DNA from: Bacillota bacterium
Lineage (GTDB): Bacteria; Bacillota; DSM-12270; Thermacetogeniales; Thermacetogeniaceae
Assembly: GCA_030627585.1 (NCBI GenBank)
Contig: DAOURU010000082.1
Span: 1 to 5,819, forward strand
Reading direction: 5' to 3'
DNA length: 5,819 nucleotides
The position numbers and the translations under genes were made by a program. Positions 1 to 4,703 of the stretch are shown one piece after another. Below the pieces are notes generated by a model. That model made no database searches. It was not told where the DNA came from and saw only the letters and a program-made list of their open reading frames with translations. The first letter of the stretch is position 1, and the number at the start of each line of letters is the position of its first letter.

Positions 1-141
1 CAGGGACGAGCCAGCATTCGAGCCATTCCCAAAGAAACCCATCGGCAAGTGGGGAAGAAAACGGGAGAACTGGCGTATATCGAGCGATGGTTTAGCACCT
101 TGAGGCGTGGGAGAGGAATTGAGTGGATCCGAGAAATATAA
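1..141 (+). pseudogene. IS1-type transposase, C-terminal remnant (partial at window edge)
   Basis: The frame is open from the first base to the TAA at 139-141 (46 residues visible; the gene begins outside the window). Residues 10-35 carry the run HRQVGKKTGELAYIERW followed by FSTLRR. This matches the conserved end of the IS1-family DDE transposase, where a GKxTGxTxHIERxxxTLRQR pattern surrounds the last catalytic glutamate. The match stops after TLRR: the family normally continues with about 30 more residues (an R-x-V-R-K-T-L-S-F-S type segment), but here only ten unrelated residues remain before the stop. The transposase is therefore truncated at its 3' end, and no right terminal inverted repeat is seen. 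Its last 19 bases overlap the start of the downstream DUF4258 gene, so the junction may record how that module arrived or survived. Family assignment comes from remembered motifs only. Confidence 0.6.
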
Positions 142-377
142 TAAGAGAGGCAGCAAATGGAGAGGCTTACGAAATAACGGAGCACTGTCTTGAAGAAATG
201 GATAAAGATGGTATATCGATCGAGCAAGTCGAATGGGTGATGCAGTATGGTCAGCTTTGCAAAGTAGATCGTAAACGAAACCGTTATACTTTAAAAGCAA
301 GGGGGATAATGATTAGTGTGGAGGTTACATCCATGAAATATGTAACCATAATAACAGCAGGAAGGGAAAGGAGATAG
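123..377 (+). CDS. DUF4258-family protein, probable toxin of a toxin-antitoxin pair
   Basis: An 84-residue protein starting at GTG 123, preceded by GGGAGAGG at 110-117. It fits the DUF4258 pattern: a short N-terminal helix, then H21 followed by E24-E25-M26 and a DGIS turn (family HxxxRMxxRGI-like), the helix EQVEWVMQYG at 34-43, and two final strands, ISVEV at 64-68 and YVTIITA at 73-79. The family has the small fold seen in RelE/MqsR-like toxins and is often found beside a YgiT-type zinc-finger gene, which is exactly what follows here. Its stop at 375-377 lies three bases before the partner's start, and the partner's ribosome site (AAAGGAG, 367-373) lies inside this gene. That implies one operon with toxin first and antitoxin second, as in mqsRA. 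Toxin activity is inferred from family and context. No promoter of its own was found, because the transposase remnant lies directly upstream. Confidence 0.85.
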   Translation: MDPRNIIREAANGEAYEITEHCLEEMDKDGISIEQVEWVMQYGQLCKVDRKRNRYTLKARGIMISVEVTSMKYVTIITAGRERR

Positions 378-380
378 AGC

Positions 381-740
381 ATGAAAGAACGGCTTTGTCG
401 TTGTGGACGACCTATGGTTCAGGAAAAGAGAACTATCACCAGGGAAATTGGCAACAGGAAAATCGTTATCGCAAACGTGCCAGTTTTGTATTGTAGGCAT
501 TGCCAAGAAATCTTGTATAGCGCACGAACCGTAAAAAAAATGGATGAACTAATTCGCAGATTCCCCAATAAAACCTTGCTTACTTACCCTAATTTACTGG
601 ATTTCAATAGTGATCTACGTTCCCGTTTGAGTAAATTGGATCCGTATAATATTTTGGTGACTGCGCCTGAGGAACCTGTTAAGCGGTATGAAATTGTCTT
701 TCTAGCAAACTCCCTTCAGTCGAAATTACGCTCAGCCTAA
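381..740 (+). CDS. YgiT-type zinc-finger protein, probable antitoxin to the DUF4258 gene
   Basis: A 119-residue protein starting at ATG 381 with AAAGGAG seven bases upstream. The N-terminal half is a YgiT-type (MqsA N-terminal-like) zinc finger: C6 and C8 form a CxC knuckle, and C38 and C41 form the CRHC knuckle after the strand NVPVLYC. Together they could bind one zinc ion. The knuckle is followed by the helix ARTVKKMDELIRRF (48-61). The usual spacing of the first pair is CxxC, so CxC is slightly unusual. Unlike MqsA there is no recognisable helix-turn-helix after the finger, and residues 65-119 match nothing I know. The spacing of three bases behind the DUF4258 gene supports translational coupling. 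The role is inferred: the protein would bind and neutralise the upstream toxin and perhaps autoregulate the operon. Confidence 0.82.
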   Translation: MKERLCRCGRPMVQEKRTITREIGNRKIVIANVPVLYCRHCQEILYSARTVKKMDELIRRFPNKTLLTYPNLLDFNSDLRSRLSKLDPYNILVTAPEEPVKRYEIVFLANSLQSKLRSA

Positions 741-748
741 ACAACAAA

Positions 749-788
749 GCCCACAGATCTCCTCATCTCGCAAGAGCTTACTGTGGGC
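749..788. repeat. Perfect 8-bp inverted repeat behind the YgiT-type gene
   Basis: GCCCACAG (749-756) and CTGTGGGC (781-788) are perfect reverse complements around a 24-base spacer, starting eight bases after the stop of the zinc-finger gene. It could fold as a transcription-ending hairpin, but no U-tract follows (the next bases are ATCCCGG). The right arm also lies in the murJ relic frame. It may equally be the scar of the event that joined the murJ fragment to this operon. Confidence 0.4.
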
Positions 789-1227
789 ATCCCGGTTTTC
801 AGTGAATACCTGCACCAGGAGGAGAAGCGCCGGGAGTTTTTGCCCCTCGTCTGGAGCTGCTTCCACATTGTTTTTTTTTCCTTTTGCTCGTCTGCGTGTT
901 AGCATTTCCGATTACTCCCTGGCTTGTGAAGCTGCTGGCACCTGGGTTTGGCCACGATCAGGCGGCCCTTACAGTTATTCTTGTGAGGATTCTTCTCCCT
1001 GCCATCATGTTTATGCGTCTTGCCGGCTGGGAGCAGGGTGTGGTTTGTCTTGAGGTGCTTGGGTGGCGATGGATGGGGCCGAGTTTCTGGTTTTGGGAAC
1101 GCGCCTCGGCCTTCTCATTGTTTTCGGTGCTGTCGTTTACGCTTTGCTGTGCCGGGCTTTGCGGGTGCGGGAGATGGCCTACGCCCTCAACCTCCTCCGC
1201 CGCCTGAAAGCGTATGTAGGACGCTAA
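750..1227 (+). pseudogene. murJ: murJ (lipid II flippase) relic, 5'-truncated, frameshifted and internally deleted
   Basis: Three consecutive frames spell parts of MurJ/MviN, the inner-membrane flippase of the peptidoglycan precursor lipid II. Part one (789-870) reads IPVFSEYLHQEEKRREF, the conserved IPVFSEYL segment after the third membrane helix. At the T9 run (871-879) the frame shifts by one base. Part two (872 to about 1045) continues with a hydrophobic helix, then TPWLVKLLAPGF and LTVILVRILLPAIMF, both typical of MurJ. Part three (about 1054-1227, a third frame) gives a hydrophobic helix (LGLLIVFGAVVYALLCRAL) and the basic tail VREMAYALNLLRRLKAY, which is how MurJ proteins end. About 150 of the usual 500 or so residues remain: the first 50 or more and the whole centre are missing. 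The gene cannot be functional. An intact copy must exist elsewhere, or a host homologue must do its job. It contains no toxin-antitoxin function. Confidence 0.8.
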
Positions 1228-1368
1228 CAAGGGCAATCGGGAACTGTTTCCGCACGAACTCGCTATCTGAAAGCATATGTGGCAAAACAAACCCTGTTGG
1301 AGTTTGCCCCGAGAGTAAGTAAATACCTGCTAATTCTTGACATGGACAACCGCGGACTGCGGCCTTGA
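1228..1368 (+). other. Open-frame relic after murJ, unrecognised, with a partial 63-bp-spaced repeat
   Basis: After the murJ stop the same frame stays open to TGA 1366-1368 (46 codons). It reads like diverged coding sequence (TRYLKAYVAKQTLLEF...) but has no start codon with a ribosome site, and I do not recognise it. CTGAAAGCATATGTGG (1267-1282) is a near copy of CTGAAAGCGTATGTAG (1204-1219), in the same frame and 63 bases apart, so both encode LKAYV. This may be a short duplication of the murJ end or coincidence. Confidence 0.2.
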
Positions 1369-1393
1369 CTTCTCCTTTTTGTGCAAATAGAAT
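1365..1393 (+). promoter_or_regulatory. Sigma-A-type promoter of the AbrB/PIN operon
   Basis: TTGACT (1365-1370) and TAGAAT (1388-1393) are separated by exactly 17 bases, each one base off consensus. Transcription would start near 1400 and leave about 70 bases of leader before the preferred AbrB start at 1469. It is the only good promoter in the gap and points at the following two genes. Confidence 0.55.
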
Positions 1394-1414
1394 GTACTTA
1401 AAAAGTTGTACTTT
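1393..1414 (+). promoter_or_regulatory. Possible operator: TGTACTT direct repeats and small inverted repeat
   Basis: TGTACTT occurs at 1393-1399 and again at 1407-1413, 14 bases apart, starting at the last base of the -10 box. AAAGT (1402-1406) and ACTTT (1410-1414) form an inverted repeat around TGT. AbrB-type antitoxins usually repress their own promoter by binding repeated sites here, so this is a reasonable autoregulatory operator candidate. No family consensus exists to confirm it. Confidence 0.25.
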
Positions 1415-1468
1415 CTCGGTACGGATTCGGCTGACTACAGTCGTGATATGAAAGAGGGGCTGAAGAGG

Positions 1469-1777
1469 ATGGTACGGCGCCAGAAAAGGGCCGCGGAGAA
1501 GCAAAGGACAGCGAACACCTCGAGGTGGATCCTCAGGTTAAACCCCAAAGGGCAGACGACCATACCCGTGGAGGTGCGGCGTGCCCTCGGCGTTGGCGGG
1601 GAAGTCCGGGAACTCGAGTTAGTCCGCACTGGCGAAGGTTTTTACCTCAGGCCGCACAAGCCCCCGCTTCCGATCCATAACTACATAGGTTACTGCGCTG
1701 AGGAACTCCAGGGGGTCGAGGACCCTGTATTCTTCGTGCGCGAACTCAGGGGCAGAAGCGCGTCGGAGGAGGAGTAG
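1469..1777 (+). CDS. vapB: AbrB/SpoVT-type antitoxin (VapB-like)
   Basis: ATG 1469 is preferred because AAAGAGGGG (1451-1459) lies nine bases upstream; ATG 1448 and TTG 1406 in the same frame have no ribosome site. The product is 102 residues. A basic N-terminal tail (MVRRQKRAAEKQR) is followed by an AbrB swapped-hairpin domain at about 18-62, with the signature LNPKGQTTIPVEVRRALGV, the loop that contacts DNA and dimerises. The C-terminal part (63-102) contains IHNYIGYC and an acidic end, SASEEE; this is the region that normally wraps around the PIN toxin. The stop is followed after six bases by the PIN gene, whose ribosome site (GGAGGAGGAG) lies in the last codons here. Function by family: it neutralises the toxin and represses its own promoter at 1365-1393. 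Confidence 0.85.
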   Translation: MVRRQKRAAEKQRTANTSRWILRLNPKGQTTIPVEVRRALGVGGEVRELELVRTGEGFYLRPHKPPLPIHNYIGYCAEELQGVEDPVFFVRELRGRSASEEE

Positions 1778-1783
1778 TAGTAG

Positions 1784-2281
1784 GTGCGGGTTGCCCTTGA
1801 TACAAATATCCTGATTTCGTTGCTCCGGGGTGAACCGAAGCCCTCAGCGCGGAAAATAGCAGACGTGCTTACAGAATACGATCGCCGAGGACAACTGTTG
1901 ATTTCTCCCTTTGTCTGGTCTGAGCTCGAGCTACTGCTTGACAAGAGGAAACTCGAAGCTTTCCTCAAGGACAACCGCATTCTAGTTGACTGGGAACTAG
2001 TTCCGGAGATCTGGTCTACAGCAGCTGCTGCGTTCCGGCATTACCTGGAGAATCGCCGGCGCAGCGGCTCTCTTTACTATTGTGCTGCTTGTGGTGCAGA
2101 GATCCAGGTTAACTGTCCTGGGTGCGGCAAGGTTCAAGGTTTCCCCCGCCATATTCTTCCGGATTTTTTCATCGGTGCTCACGCCCTCCACCAGGCAGAC
2201 CTTTTTCTTAGTGCCGACAAGGGGATTCCGCGGAAGTACTTCCCTAACCTGAAGGTATTGGACCCCTTAGAGCTACCTTAG
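1784..2281 (+). CDS. vapC: PIN-domain ribonuclease toxin (VapC-like) with a zinc-ribbon-like insert
   Basis: A 165-residue protein starting at GTG 1784, nine bases after GGAGGAGGAG (1765-1774). It has the acidic PIN active site: D6 in VALDTNILIS (with N8), E47 in FVWSELELLL, D127 in ILPDFFIGAHA, and D145 in LFLSADKGIPRKYFP. These residues bind Mg2+/Mn2+ and cut RNA in VapC toxins. Between the third helix and the D127 helix sits an insert with C100, C103, C111 and C114 (YYCAACGAEIQVNCPGCGK), a compact CxxC-x7-CxxC arrangement that looks like a zinc knuckle. Standard VapC toxins are about 130-140 residues, and this insert accounts for most of the excess. Coupled to the AbrB gene upstream; all catalytic residues are present, so it is probably active. 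The insert could help recognise RNA or the antitoxin, or be structural. Confidence 0.9.
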   Translation: MRVALDTNILISLLRGEPKPSARKIADVLTEYDRRGQLLISPFVWSELELLLDKRKLEAFLKDNRILVDWELVPEIWSTAAAAFRHYLENRRRSGSLYYCAACGAEIQVNCPGCGKVQGFPRHILPDFFIGAHALHQADLFLSADKGIPRKYFPNLKVLDPLELP

Positions 2282-2289
2282 TCTGCAGC

Positions 2290-2359
2290 ACTCAAATTGA
2301 CAACAACCTGTTTGGGTCTCACAGGCATAATTTTTGAGGGAGAACTGTCAAACTTGAGT
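2290..2359. repeat. Imperfect inverted repeat between convergent operons, possible two-way terminator
   Basis: ACTCAAATTGACA (2290-2302) pairs with TGTCAAACTTGAGT (2346-2359) through two 6-bp blocks separated by a small bulge. Inside it, CCTGT (2307-2311) pairs with ACAGG (2321-2325), followed by T5 at 2331-2335. It fills almost the whole gap between the PIN stop (2281) and the minus-strand MNT stop (2360-2362), where a shared terminator would be expected. The short inner stem and the delayed T-run make it a weak terminator. The 70-bp outline with matching ends could also be a miniature element. Confidence 0.4.
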
Positions 2360-2656
2360 CTAACTGCGGCGGTAGATCTCTACACCTTCTTCTTCAATTC
2401 TCTGGCGCAGTTTTACGTCCAAGTGGCCGTTCATGTCGATGACGTCGATTTTGTAGATACCCGCAGCCTCATCCAGATCTAGCAGCAGCTCCGGCGGCAG
2501 TTCGCCTTCGCAGTAAACGGCTAGATCAATATCAGAATTGTAACTGTGATCTCCCCGGGCCCGGGAGCCGAAAATGACTGCTCTGGTCACAGTTTCTCTT
2601 TTTTGCAATTCTTTTTTTATCGCTTGGATGATTTGTTCCGGCAGCCCAAAATTCAT
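2360..2656 (-). CDS. MNT-domain nucleotidyltransferase, probable antitoxin (MntA-like)
   Basis: A 98-residue minimal nucleotidyltransferase. GSRARGDHSYNSDIDLAV (30-47) is the family signature: the G-S pair holds the nucleotide phosphates, and D42 and D44 bind the metal. A third carboxylate, D71 in YKIDVIDM, completes the site. All catalytic residues are present. In characterised MNT/HEPN systems the MNT enzyme attaches AMP to the HEPN toxin near its active site and so silences it. The gene starts at ATG 2656-2654, overlapping the stop of the upstream HEPN-type gene by ATGA, so the two are translationally coupled. It ends just before the inverted repeat shared with the PIN operon. Antitoxin role is inferred from family and context. 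Confidence 0.9.
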   Translation of the reverse strand: MNFGLPEQIIQAIKKELQKRETVTRAVIFGSRARGDHSYNSDIDLAVYCEGELPPELLLDLDEAAGIYKIDVIDMNGHLDVKLRQRIEEEGVEIYRRS

Positions 2657-3051
2657 TGGATTTTTCCCTTCATCTTGTTGGCAAGGGCAGCAAGTACGGG
2701 ATAGTATTTATCTTTCACTTTGTCATAAATTTCTTTGGCTATTTGTTCGTTATAAGTGTGGACGGTTAAGTTGCGAGCATTGATCATGTCAATCCAGATC
2801 TCGCCTTCTGTGATGATCCCCGCTGCAAAGGCTTCTTTAAAAGCTGCTCGGGGTGAATTGACCGTTACAATGCCTTCTGATTCAAGGAGCAGTTTTATTA
2901 GTTTCCATGCCAGTTCATAGGTAAACTCAAAGCGGTGTATCACCCCGTCGTAAAGCAGGGGATTGGATACATCTTCTTCCAATGCTTCTTTGAGTTTTTT
3001 TACCGCTTTTTTGTATTCTGCAAATTTCTCTTTAAGTCTTTCTTGGCTCAA
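2653..3051 (-). CDS. HEPN-type nucleotidyltransferase-substrate-binding protein (HI0074 family), probable toxin
   Basis: The start chosen is TTG at 3051-3049: it has GGAGGT six bases upstream and gives the N-terminus MSQERLKEKFAEYKK, typical for the family. An in-frame ATG at 3129 would add 26 residues, would place that ribosome site inside the gene and lacks one of its own. The product is 132 residues and nearly all helical. FEFTYELAWKLIK (41-53) is the hallmark helix of the nucleotidyltransferase-substrate-binding family. RNLTVHTY (93-100) is the RX4HXY motif (R93, H98, Y100) of HEPN ribonucleases; the Y is the residue adenylylated in the related HepT system. It lies upstream of the MNT gene, with a four-base overlap. 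RNase activity is inferred; older annotation treats this family only as a nucleotidyltransferase partner. Confidence 0.9.
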   Translation of the reverse strand: MSQERLKEKFAEYKKAVKKLKEALEEDVSNPLLYDGVIHRFEFTYELAWKLIKLLLESEGIVTVNSPRAAFKEAFAAGIITEGEIWIDMINARNLTVHTYNEQIAKEIYDKVKDKYYPVLAALANKMKGKIQ

Positions 3052-3257
3052 TTTTCCACCTCCAGTTAGCTTAATAGTAATCTCTTTCTCTTTTTTCTGC
3101 AACCTTCGCAAGGCCATAATCTGAGCCATAGCGGGAATGCATCTTTTGCGCTGGGGCGTTTTTTCAGAGTAGATCTAAAGACCAGGTTTATCTTGCTGGC
3201 TGTGATTTCTCTTGATAGAATAGTAACCAGGAATTATCCGGTTTGGGAGGAACTGTA
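3052..3257. other. Upstream region of the minus-strand HEPN/MNT operon, no gene supported
   Basis: Bases 3052-3129 are an open in-frame extension of the HEPN gene, better read as leader. The rest shows no coding signal I trust on either strand and no clear paired -35/-10 for the minus-strand operon, although it must carry its promoter. Confidence 0.4.
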
Positions 3258-3385
3258 TTACTGCCTGGTTAATTTGGGGGGAACACGGCCGCTCGTCCCT
3301 GAAACAAATTCACAACAACCTGCGCCTCGATGAGGTAGAGTATGTCGTCGAAGCATTGAAGCGGGCGGTCGCCCGCAATATGTGA
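3242..3385 (+). other. Open-frame relic ending in a PLP-enzyme-like helix, unrecognised
   Basis: A plus-strand frame is open through 3242-3385 and ends at TGA 3383-3385. Its last 28 residues, especially RLDEVEYVVEALKRAV, look like the C-terminal helix of fold-type I PLP enzymes such as DegT-type aminotransferases or cysteine desulfurases. There is no start, no ribosome site and no upstream domain, so it would be only a tail fragment. The resemblance is a general helix pattern and could be chance. It overlaps the read-through part of the minus-strand AbrB frame. Confidence 0.2.
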
Positions 3386-3662
3386 TCTTGGAATAAGTAT
3401 GGATCGAAGTATTTTTGCTGGCGAGGTAACGGTCATGATGTTCGGAGATATCCGTTTGCCCGCTCTCTCCCGCCCCCACCAGCCGCCAGATGGGGTCTTC
3501 GGGACTGAGGGGGCGAACCGGTTCGATCTTTTTCAGCCGAATCTCGTTATTTTCAAGATATACCTGCAGGTAGTCTCCTCCCCGGATATTTAGCTTTTTT
3601 CTTATGACTGCGGGTATGGTCACCTGGCCCTTGGCAGTTACCCGCATCACCTCATATTCCAT
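3258..3662 (-). CDS. Orphan AbrB-type antitoxin with an abnormal read-through C-terminus
   Basis: ATG 3662-3660 is preferred, with AAAGGTGG eight bases upstream. The frame is also open up to TTG 3719, but that stretch overlaps a likely promoter. The frame gives 134 residues. An AbrB domain (about 3-47) carries MRVTAKGQVTIPAVIRKKL and a swapped-hairpin end, YLQVYLENNEIRLKK. Then comes the usual toxin-binding tail, DPIWRLVGAGESGQTDISEH, to HHDRYLA at about 76-81. Antitoxins of this type normally stop there and are followed by a PIN gene. Here the frame runs on for 53 residues of low-quality sequence (many R, P, C) through a GC-rich palindrome, and no PIN gene follows. The toxin and the true stop seem to have been deleted. 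The core could still bind DNA or neutralise a related toxin elsewhere. Confidence 0.72.
   Translation of the reverse strand: MEYEVMRVTAKGQVTIPAVIRKKLNIRGGDYLQVYLENNEIRLKKIEPVRPLSPEDPIWRLVGAGESGQTDISEHHDRYLASKNTSIHTYSKITYCGRPPASMLRRHTLPHRGAGCCEFVSGTSGRVPPKLTRQ
3361..3376. repeat. GC-rich palindrome inside the AbrB read-through
   Basis: GCGGGCG (3361-3367) and CGCCCGC (3370-3376) are perfect reverse complements around two bases. No T-run follows on either strand, so it is not a classic terminator. It sits where the AbrB frame has lost family similarity and may mark the deletion junction. Confidence 0.5.
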
Positions 3663-3690
3663 GAGCAATACCACCTTTATGTAAGATATT

Positions 3691-3719
3691 CGTATACCAG
3701 GTGGGATTTCAGTGATCAA
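3691..3719 (-). promoter_or_regulatory. Possible extended -10 promoter of the orphan AbrB gene
   Basis: On the minus strand TTGATC (3719-3714) and TATACG (3696-3691) are 17 bases apart, with TGG directly before the -10 as an extended element. Transcription would start about 20 bases before the ATG at 3662. Each hexamer is two bases off consensus, so this is moderate evidence. Confidence 0.35.
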
Positions 3720-4063
3720 TCCACTGCTTTGAGTTGGTAGCTACCGCACAGGAGGCGCGCAGAGAAGCAGACACGCTGTCTGTGGTCTTTCTCCAGAATC
3801 AGTTTACCGTATTTCCGGACCTGGTGCTGGAGCAGGAGTGGTGCCTCCATCAAATCAATGACCTGAACAGGTCTGTGAAGCTTTTCTTGGAGGGCGATTT
3901 CCAGCTCTAGCCGTCTTTCAAAACGCTCCAGTTTGTCAGTTATGTGTGGAGAGAAGAGAACGGCAATATCGATGTCGCTTTCTGGGCGGAACCGGCCACG
4001 GGCCAGTGATCCAAAGATGTATGCCGTGGTGATGTCGGGTTGATGGGCAGGGTATTGAGACAC
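3716..4063 (-). CDS. MNT-domain nucleotidyltransferase without a HEPN partner
   Basis: A 115-residue minimal nucleotidyltransferase from GTG 4063. The signature GSLARGRFRPESDIDIAVLF is complete (G18-S19; D30 and D32 as metal ligands), and PVQVIDLMEAP near residue 68 supplies the third Asp. The part after HRQRVCFSARLL resembles the C-terminal tail of longer MntA antitoxins, with a final LKAVD. The start is uncertain: the nearest ribosome-like AGAGGG is 13 bases away, and the frame stays open upstream to TAA 4106-4108, so the natural N-terminus may have been lost or use a rare start. Other MNT genes here sit next to a HEPN gene; this one has only an AbrB gene downstream. It is therefore probably a solitary antitoxin left after loss of its toxin. 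Confidence 0.82.
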   Translation of the reverse strand: MSQYPAHQPDITTAYIFGSLARGRFRPESDIDIAVLFSPHITDKLERFERRLELEIALQEKLHRPVQVIDLMEAPLLLQHQVRKYGKLILEKDHRQRVCFSARLLCGSYQLKAVD

Positions 4064-4105
4064 TATGTTAATGATTCCCTCTTTTTCCTTTCCTGCCAGT
4101 ACTCT

Positions 4106-4207
4106 TTACCTCTCGATTTCATTGCTGCTGATCTTCTCCCCGATCAAAGTGTCAAGAGCGGACTCTTTATAGGCTCTCCGCGTCTTCTGTGAACTACCAG
4201 CAAGCAA
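4106..4207 (-). pseudogene. Short coding-like relic in frame with the orphan nucleotidyltransferase
   Basis: On the minus strand a frame from TTG 4207 to TAA 4106-4108 reads SSQKTRRAYKESALDTLIGE then KISSNEIER, a composition typical of real protein. After the TAA the same frame continues straight into the orphan MNT gene. It may be the end of a small antitoxin (ALDTLIGEKISS faintly recalls the UPF0175 helix) or the original N-terminal extension of the MNT protein cut by a stop. No start or ribosome site is convincing. Confidence 0.25.
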
Positions 4208-4209
4208 GA

Positions 4210-4341
4210 ATGTTCAAGATGATGGACTTTACGTGGCGAGGTTGCCTTGCCCTAGCACCTTTTTCGGAAGTTCACCTACTAAATCTTGACGCAGACTTCC
4301 GGGGGCTCCCTTGTAGCTTAGCAATCCTATTTTTGGTATAA
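4210..4341 (+). other. Small plus-strand frame, possibly a VapC C-terminal fragment
   Basis: A 43-codon frame from ATG 4210 to TAA 4339-4341. The stretch HLLNLDADFRGLP resembles the end of PIN toxins, where a LLTxDxDF segment carries the last acidic residue. Nothing else of a PIN domain is seen, no ribosome site precedes the ATG, and the frame runs through the next gene's -10 box. It is probably a relic or chance. The rest of 4109-4333 shows nothing else I can support. Confidence 0.15.
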
Positions 4342-4342
4342 T
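4334..4342 (+). promoter_or_regulatory. Extended -10 promoter of the mntA-hepT operon
   Basis: TGG followed by a perfect TATAAT (4337-4342) forms an extended -10 element, which can work without a good -35. The best upstream candidate, TTGTAG (4311-4316), is 20 bases away and too far. A start near 4349 gives about 60 bases of leader before the MNT start. An A-rich tract follows directly. Confidence 0.6.
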
Positions 4343-4409
4343 AAAAAAAGGAAAAATTTGTGTAACAGCGCTGGAACCTTAGCTACGGGTAAGTTGGGAG
4401 GTGCCTTTT

Positions 4410-4703
4410 TTGAATGAACTGGAGATATTTTTGACCAAACTCAGAGATAATAAGCCGCTTCTCCAGGAGCAGTATGGTCTCAATACACTGGGGATATTCG
4501 GTTCTTATGTTCGTGGTGCTCAGAAAAAGAATAGTGATGTTGACGTTTTGGTTGGATTTAATGAACCGATAGGCCTTCTCAAATTCGTAGCTTTAAAATA
4601 TCAATTAAGCGAGATATTGGGTAGGGATGTGGATTTAGTTATGAAAACAGCATTAAAGCCAAAAATCAGGGAACAAATTTTGAAAGAAGTGATCTATATA
4701 TGA
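4410..4703 (+). CDS. mntA: MNT-domain nucleotidyltransferase antitoxin (MntA)
   Basis: The start is TTG 4410: GGGAGGTG (4396-4403) lies at ideal distance, whereas the in-frame GTG 4401 is itself part of that ribosome site. The product is 97 residues. GIFGSYVRGAQKKNSDVDVL (28-47) is the nucleotidyltransferase signature, with G31-S32 and metal ligands D43 and D45. D75 in GRDVDLVMK is the third carboxylate. In the characterised MntA-HepT system this enzyme transfers AMP to a tyrosine next to the HEPN active site and blocks the toxin. The stop overlaps the ATG of the DUF86/HepT gene (ATGA, 4700-4703), the usual arrangement. The region is AT-rich compared with the AbrB/PIN pair. The antitoxin is intact although its toxin gene is frameshifted. 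Confidence 0.9.
   Translation: MNELEIFLTKLRDNKPLLQEQYGLNTLGIFGSYVRGAQKKNSDVDVLVGFNEPIGLLKFVALKYQLSEILGRDVDLVMKTALKPKIREQILKEVIYI

Noticed and set aside
749..788. Inverted repeat as a classic intrinsic terminator
   Set aside because: The 24-base loop and absence of a T-tract do not fit; listed only as a repeat.
802..1322. Several overlapping frames over the murJ region that could be called as separate genes
   Set aside because: They are pieces or shadows of the decayed murJ; none has a ribosome site, and the readable parts change frame in MurJ order.
1406..1468. Earlier starts (TTG 1406, ATG 1448) for the AbrB antitoxin
   Set aside because: Neither has a ribosome site, and TTG 1406 falls in the putative operator, only a few bases from the predicted transcription start.
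2360..2783. Plus-strand frames at 2297-2482 and 2574-2783
   Set aside because: They are antisense to the well-supported HEPN/MNT genes, with no ribosome sites or recognisable domains.
3052..3129. 26-residue N-terminal extension of the minus-strand HEPN gene from ATG 3129
   Set aside because: A strong GGAGGT site six bases before TTG 3051 and the family's usual N-terminus support the shorter protein.
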